Assembly: GCF_037176765.1 (NCBI RefSeq)
Contig: NC_090023.1
Location: 46,951,366 to 47,015,365, forward strand
Origin: Anolis sagrei
Taxonomy: Eukaryota > Chordata > Lepidosauria > Squamata > Anolidae
Length of the DNA: 64,000 bases
Reading direction: 5' to 3'
Position numbers and translations under genes: made by a program. This document shows positions 63,278-64,000 of the stretch, piece by piece (the stretch's first letter is position 1; the number at the start of each line of letters is the position of its first letter). The notes under the pieces are model-generated. The model was not told the DNA's origin. It searched no databases and saw nothing but the letters and a program-made list of their open reading frames with translations.

Positions 63278-63412
63278 CAGTGGTTCTCAACCTGGGCTCC
63301 CCAGATGTTTTTGGCCTACAACTCCCAGAAATCCCAGCCAGTTTACCAGCTGTTAGGATTTCTTGGAGTTGAAGGCCAAAAACCTCTGGGGACCCCAGGT
63401 TGAGTACCACTG
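63278..63412. mobile_element. Palindromic hAT-like MITE, exact 8-bp target duplication
   Basis: cagtggttctcaacctgggc pairs with ccccaggttgagtaccactg. Flanked by atctaggg on both sides (63270-63277 and 63413-63420), a perfect 8-bp duplication. Confidence 0.85.
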
Positions 63413-63529
63413 ATCTAGGGCTTTAATGGTCATAACCAGCTAGCCCTTAACCATTGAGAGAACACATAACATTCTAAAATTTGTTTATGTTAAATGCATG
63501 ATTGGTATTCAAAAGACCCTTCCACACAT

Positions 63530-63970
63530 CCATATAACCTAAAATAGGGAGTCCCACAACCCAGGGGCCACCACTGAGAAGGCCTGTCTCTCGTCCCCAC
63601 CAGTTGTGCCTGTGAAGGAGGCGGGGCTGAGAGCAGGGCCTCCCCAATCTTTATCTCCAAAATGGTTCACAGGGGGAGATAAATTCAGACAAGTAAGCTG
63701 GGTTGGAACCGTTTAGGCCTTTATAGGCTAAAGTCAGCACTTTGAATTCTGCTCAGAAGCAGACTGGCAGCCAGTGGAGCTAACAGGGGGATTGTATGCT
63801 CCCTGTACGTTGCTCTGGTTAGCCACCTGACTGTTGCCTGTTTGACCCTTTGTAGCTTCTGAATAGTCTTCAAAGGCAACCCTATGCAGAGCATATTGCT
63901 GTAGTCTTTTTGGTATGAGTGCGGACTACCGTGGCCAAGTCTGACTTCCCTGAGTATGGGTGCAGTTGGC
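63530..63970 (-). mobile_element. LINE (CR1/L2-type) ORF2-end fragment, minus
   Basis: aggggccaccactgagaagg, gagcagggcctccccaatct and ggttggaaccgtttaggcct are the reverse complement of the same ORF2 end as 21795-22415. Confidence 0.6.
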
Positions 63971-64000
63971 ACACAAGTTTTAATTGTGCGAATACTCCCC

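Larger units (their letters stand above)
62556..63435 (-). mobile_element. LINE (CR1/L2-type) 3' portion with SINE and MITE inserted
   Basis: (att)n and tttatttatatcctgctttt tail, then UTR and ORF2-end remnants (gagagttccagaatcaaggg). Interrupted by an internally deleted Sauria SINE (62747-62912) and by a MITE (63278-63412). Confidence 0.65.

Overview
The window is vertebrate nuclear DNA, almost certainly from a squamate reptile and most likely an iguanian lizard (Anolis/Sceloporus-like). Evidence: spliced genes with GT-AG introns; Sauria-type SINEs with the CCTTTACCTTT tail; CR1/L2-type LINE 3' ends with short tandem tails; a BovB (RTE) 3' end; Penelope-like fragments; and hAT elements resembling the horizontally spread SPIN and OposCharlie1 families. 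Species cannot be fixed from the sequence alone.

Two protein-coding genes can be supported, both on the minus strand. (1) CIP2A (KIAA1524), about 1188-31815. I assembled 21 coding exons with consistent phases into a 2,730-nt reading frame (909 aa plus stop; human 905 aa). It has an armadillo-like N-terminal half and a C-terminal coiled coil. A CpG-rich promoter near 31.8-32.0 kb carries E2F-, YY1- and ETS-like sites. The donor of exon 10 is irregular. (2) An SH2D1B (EAT-2)-like adaptor, 38606-44655, with four coding exons (411 nt, 136 aa): a single SH2 domain and an acidic, tyrosine-rich tail. The two genes have unrelated known roles (PP2A/TOPBP1 biology versus signalling by SLAM-family receptors in lymphocytes) and run head-to-tail. 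I found no exon of DZIP3, the usual divergent neighbour of CIP2A in mammals.

Layout: 1-1187 CIP2A 3' UTR and flank; 1188-31815 CIP2A, its introns holding Penelope-like pieces, a hairpin-bearing element (3.9-4.7 kb), LINE ends, MITEs and, in intron 1, a dense cluster at 28.5-31.5 kb with a 535-bp mariner fold-back and a duplicated LINE block; 31.6-32.05 kb promoter/CpG island; 32.05-38.3 kb intergenic, with a Sauria SINE split by an inverted-repeat element that holds degenerate telomere-like repeats, themselves split by an OposCharlie1-like hAT; 38.3-44.7 kb SH2D1B, with a 1,231-bp Helitron-like insertion full of tandem repeats in intron 3; 44.7-64 kb without a recognisable gene, holding BovB, CR1/L2 LINEs, SPIN, SINEs, hAT MITEs and a 75-bp tandem repeat.

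All calls come from reading the sequence and from memory of protein and repeat families; no search was run. Repeat boundaries are approximate unless a target-site duplication is stated.
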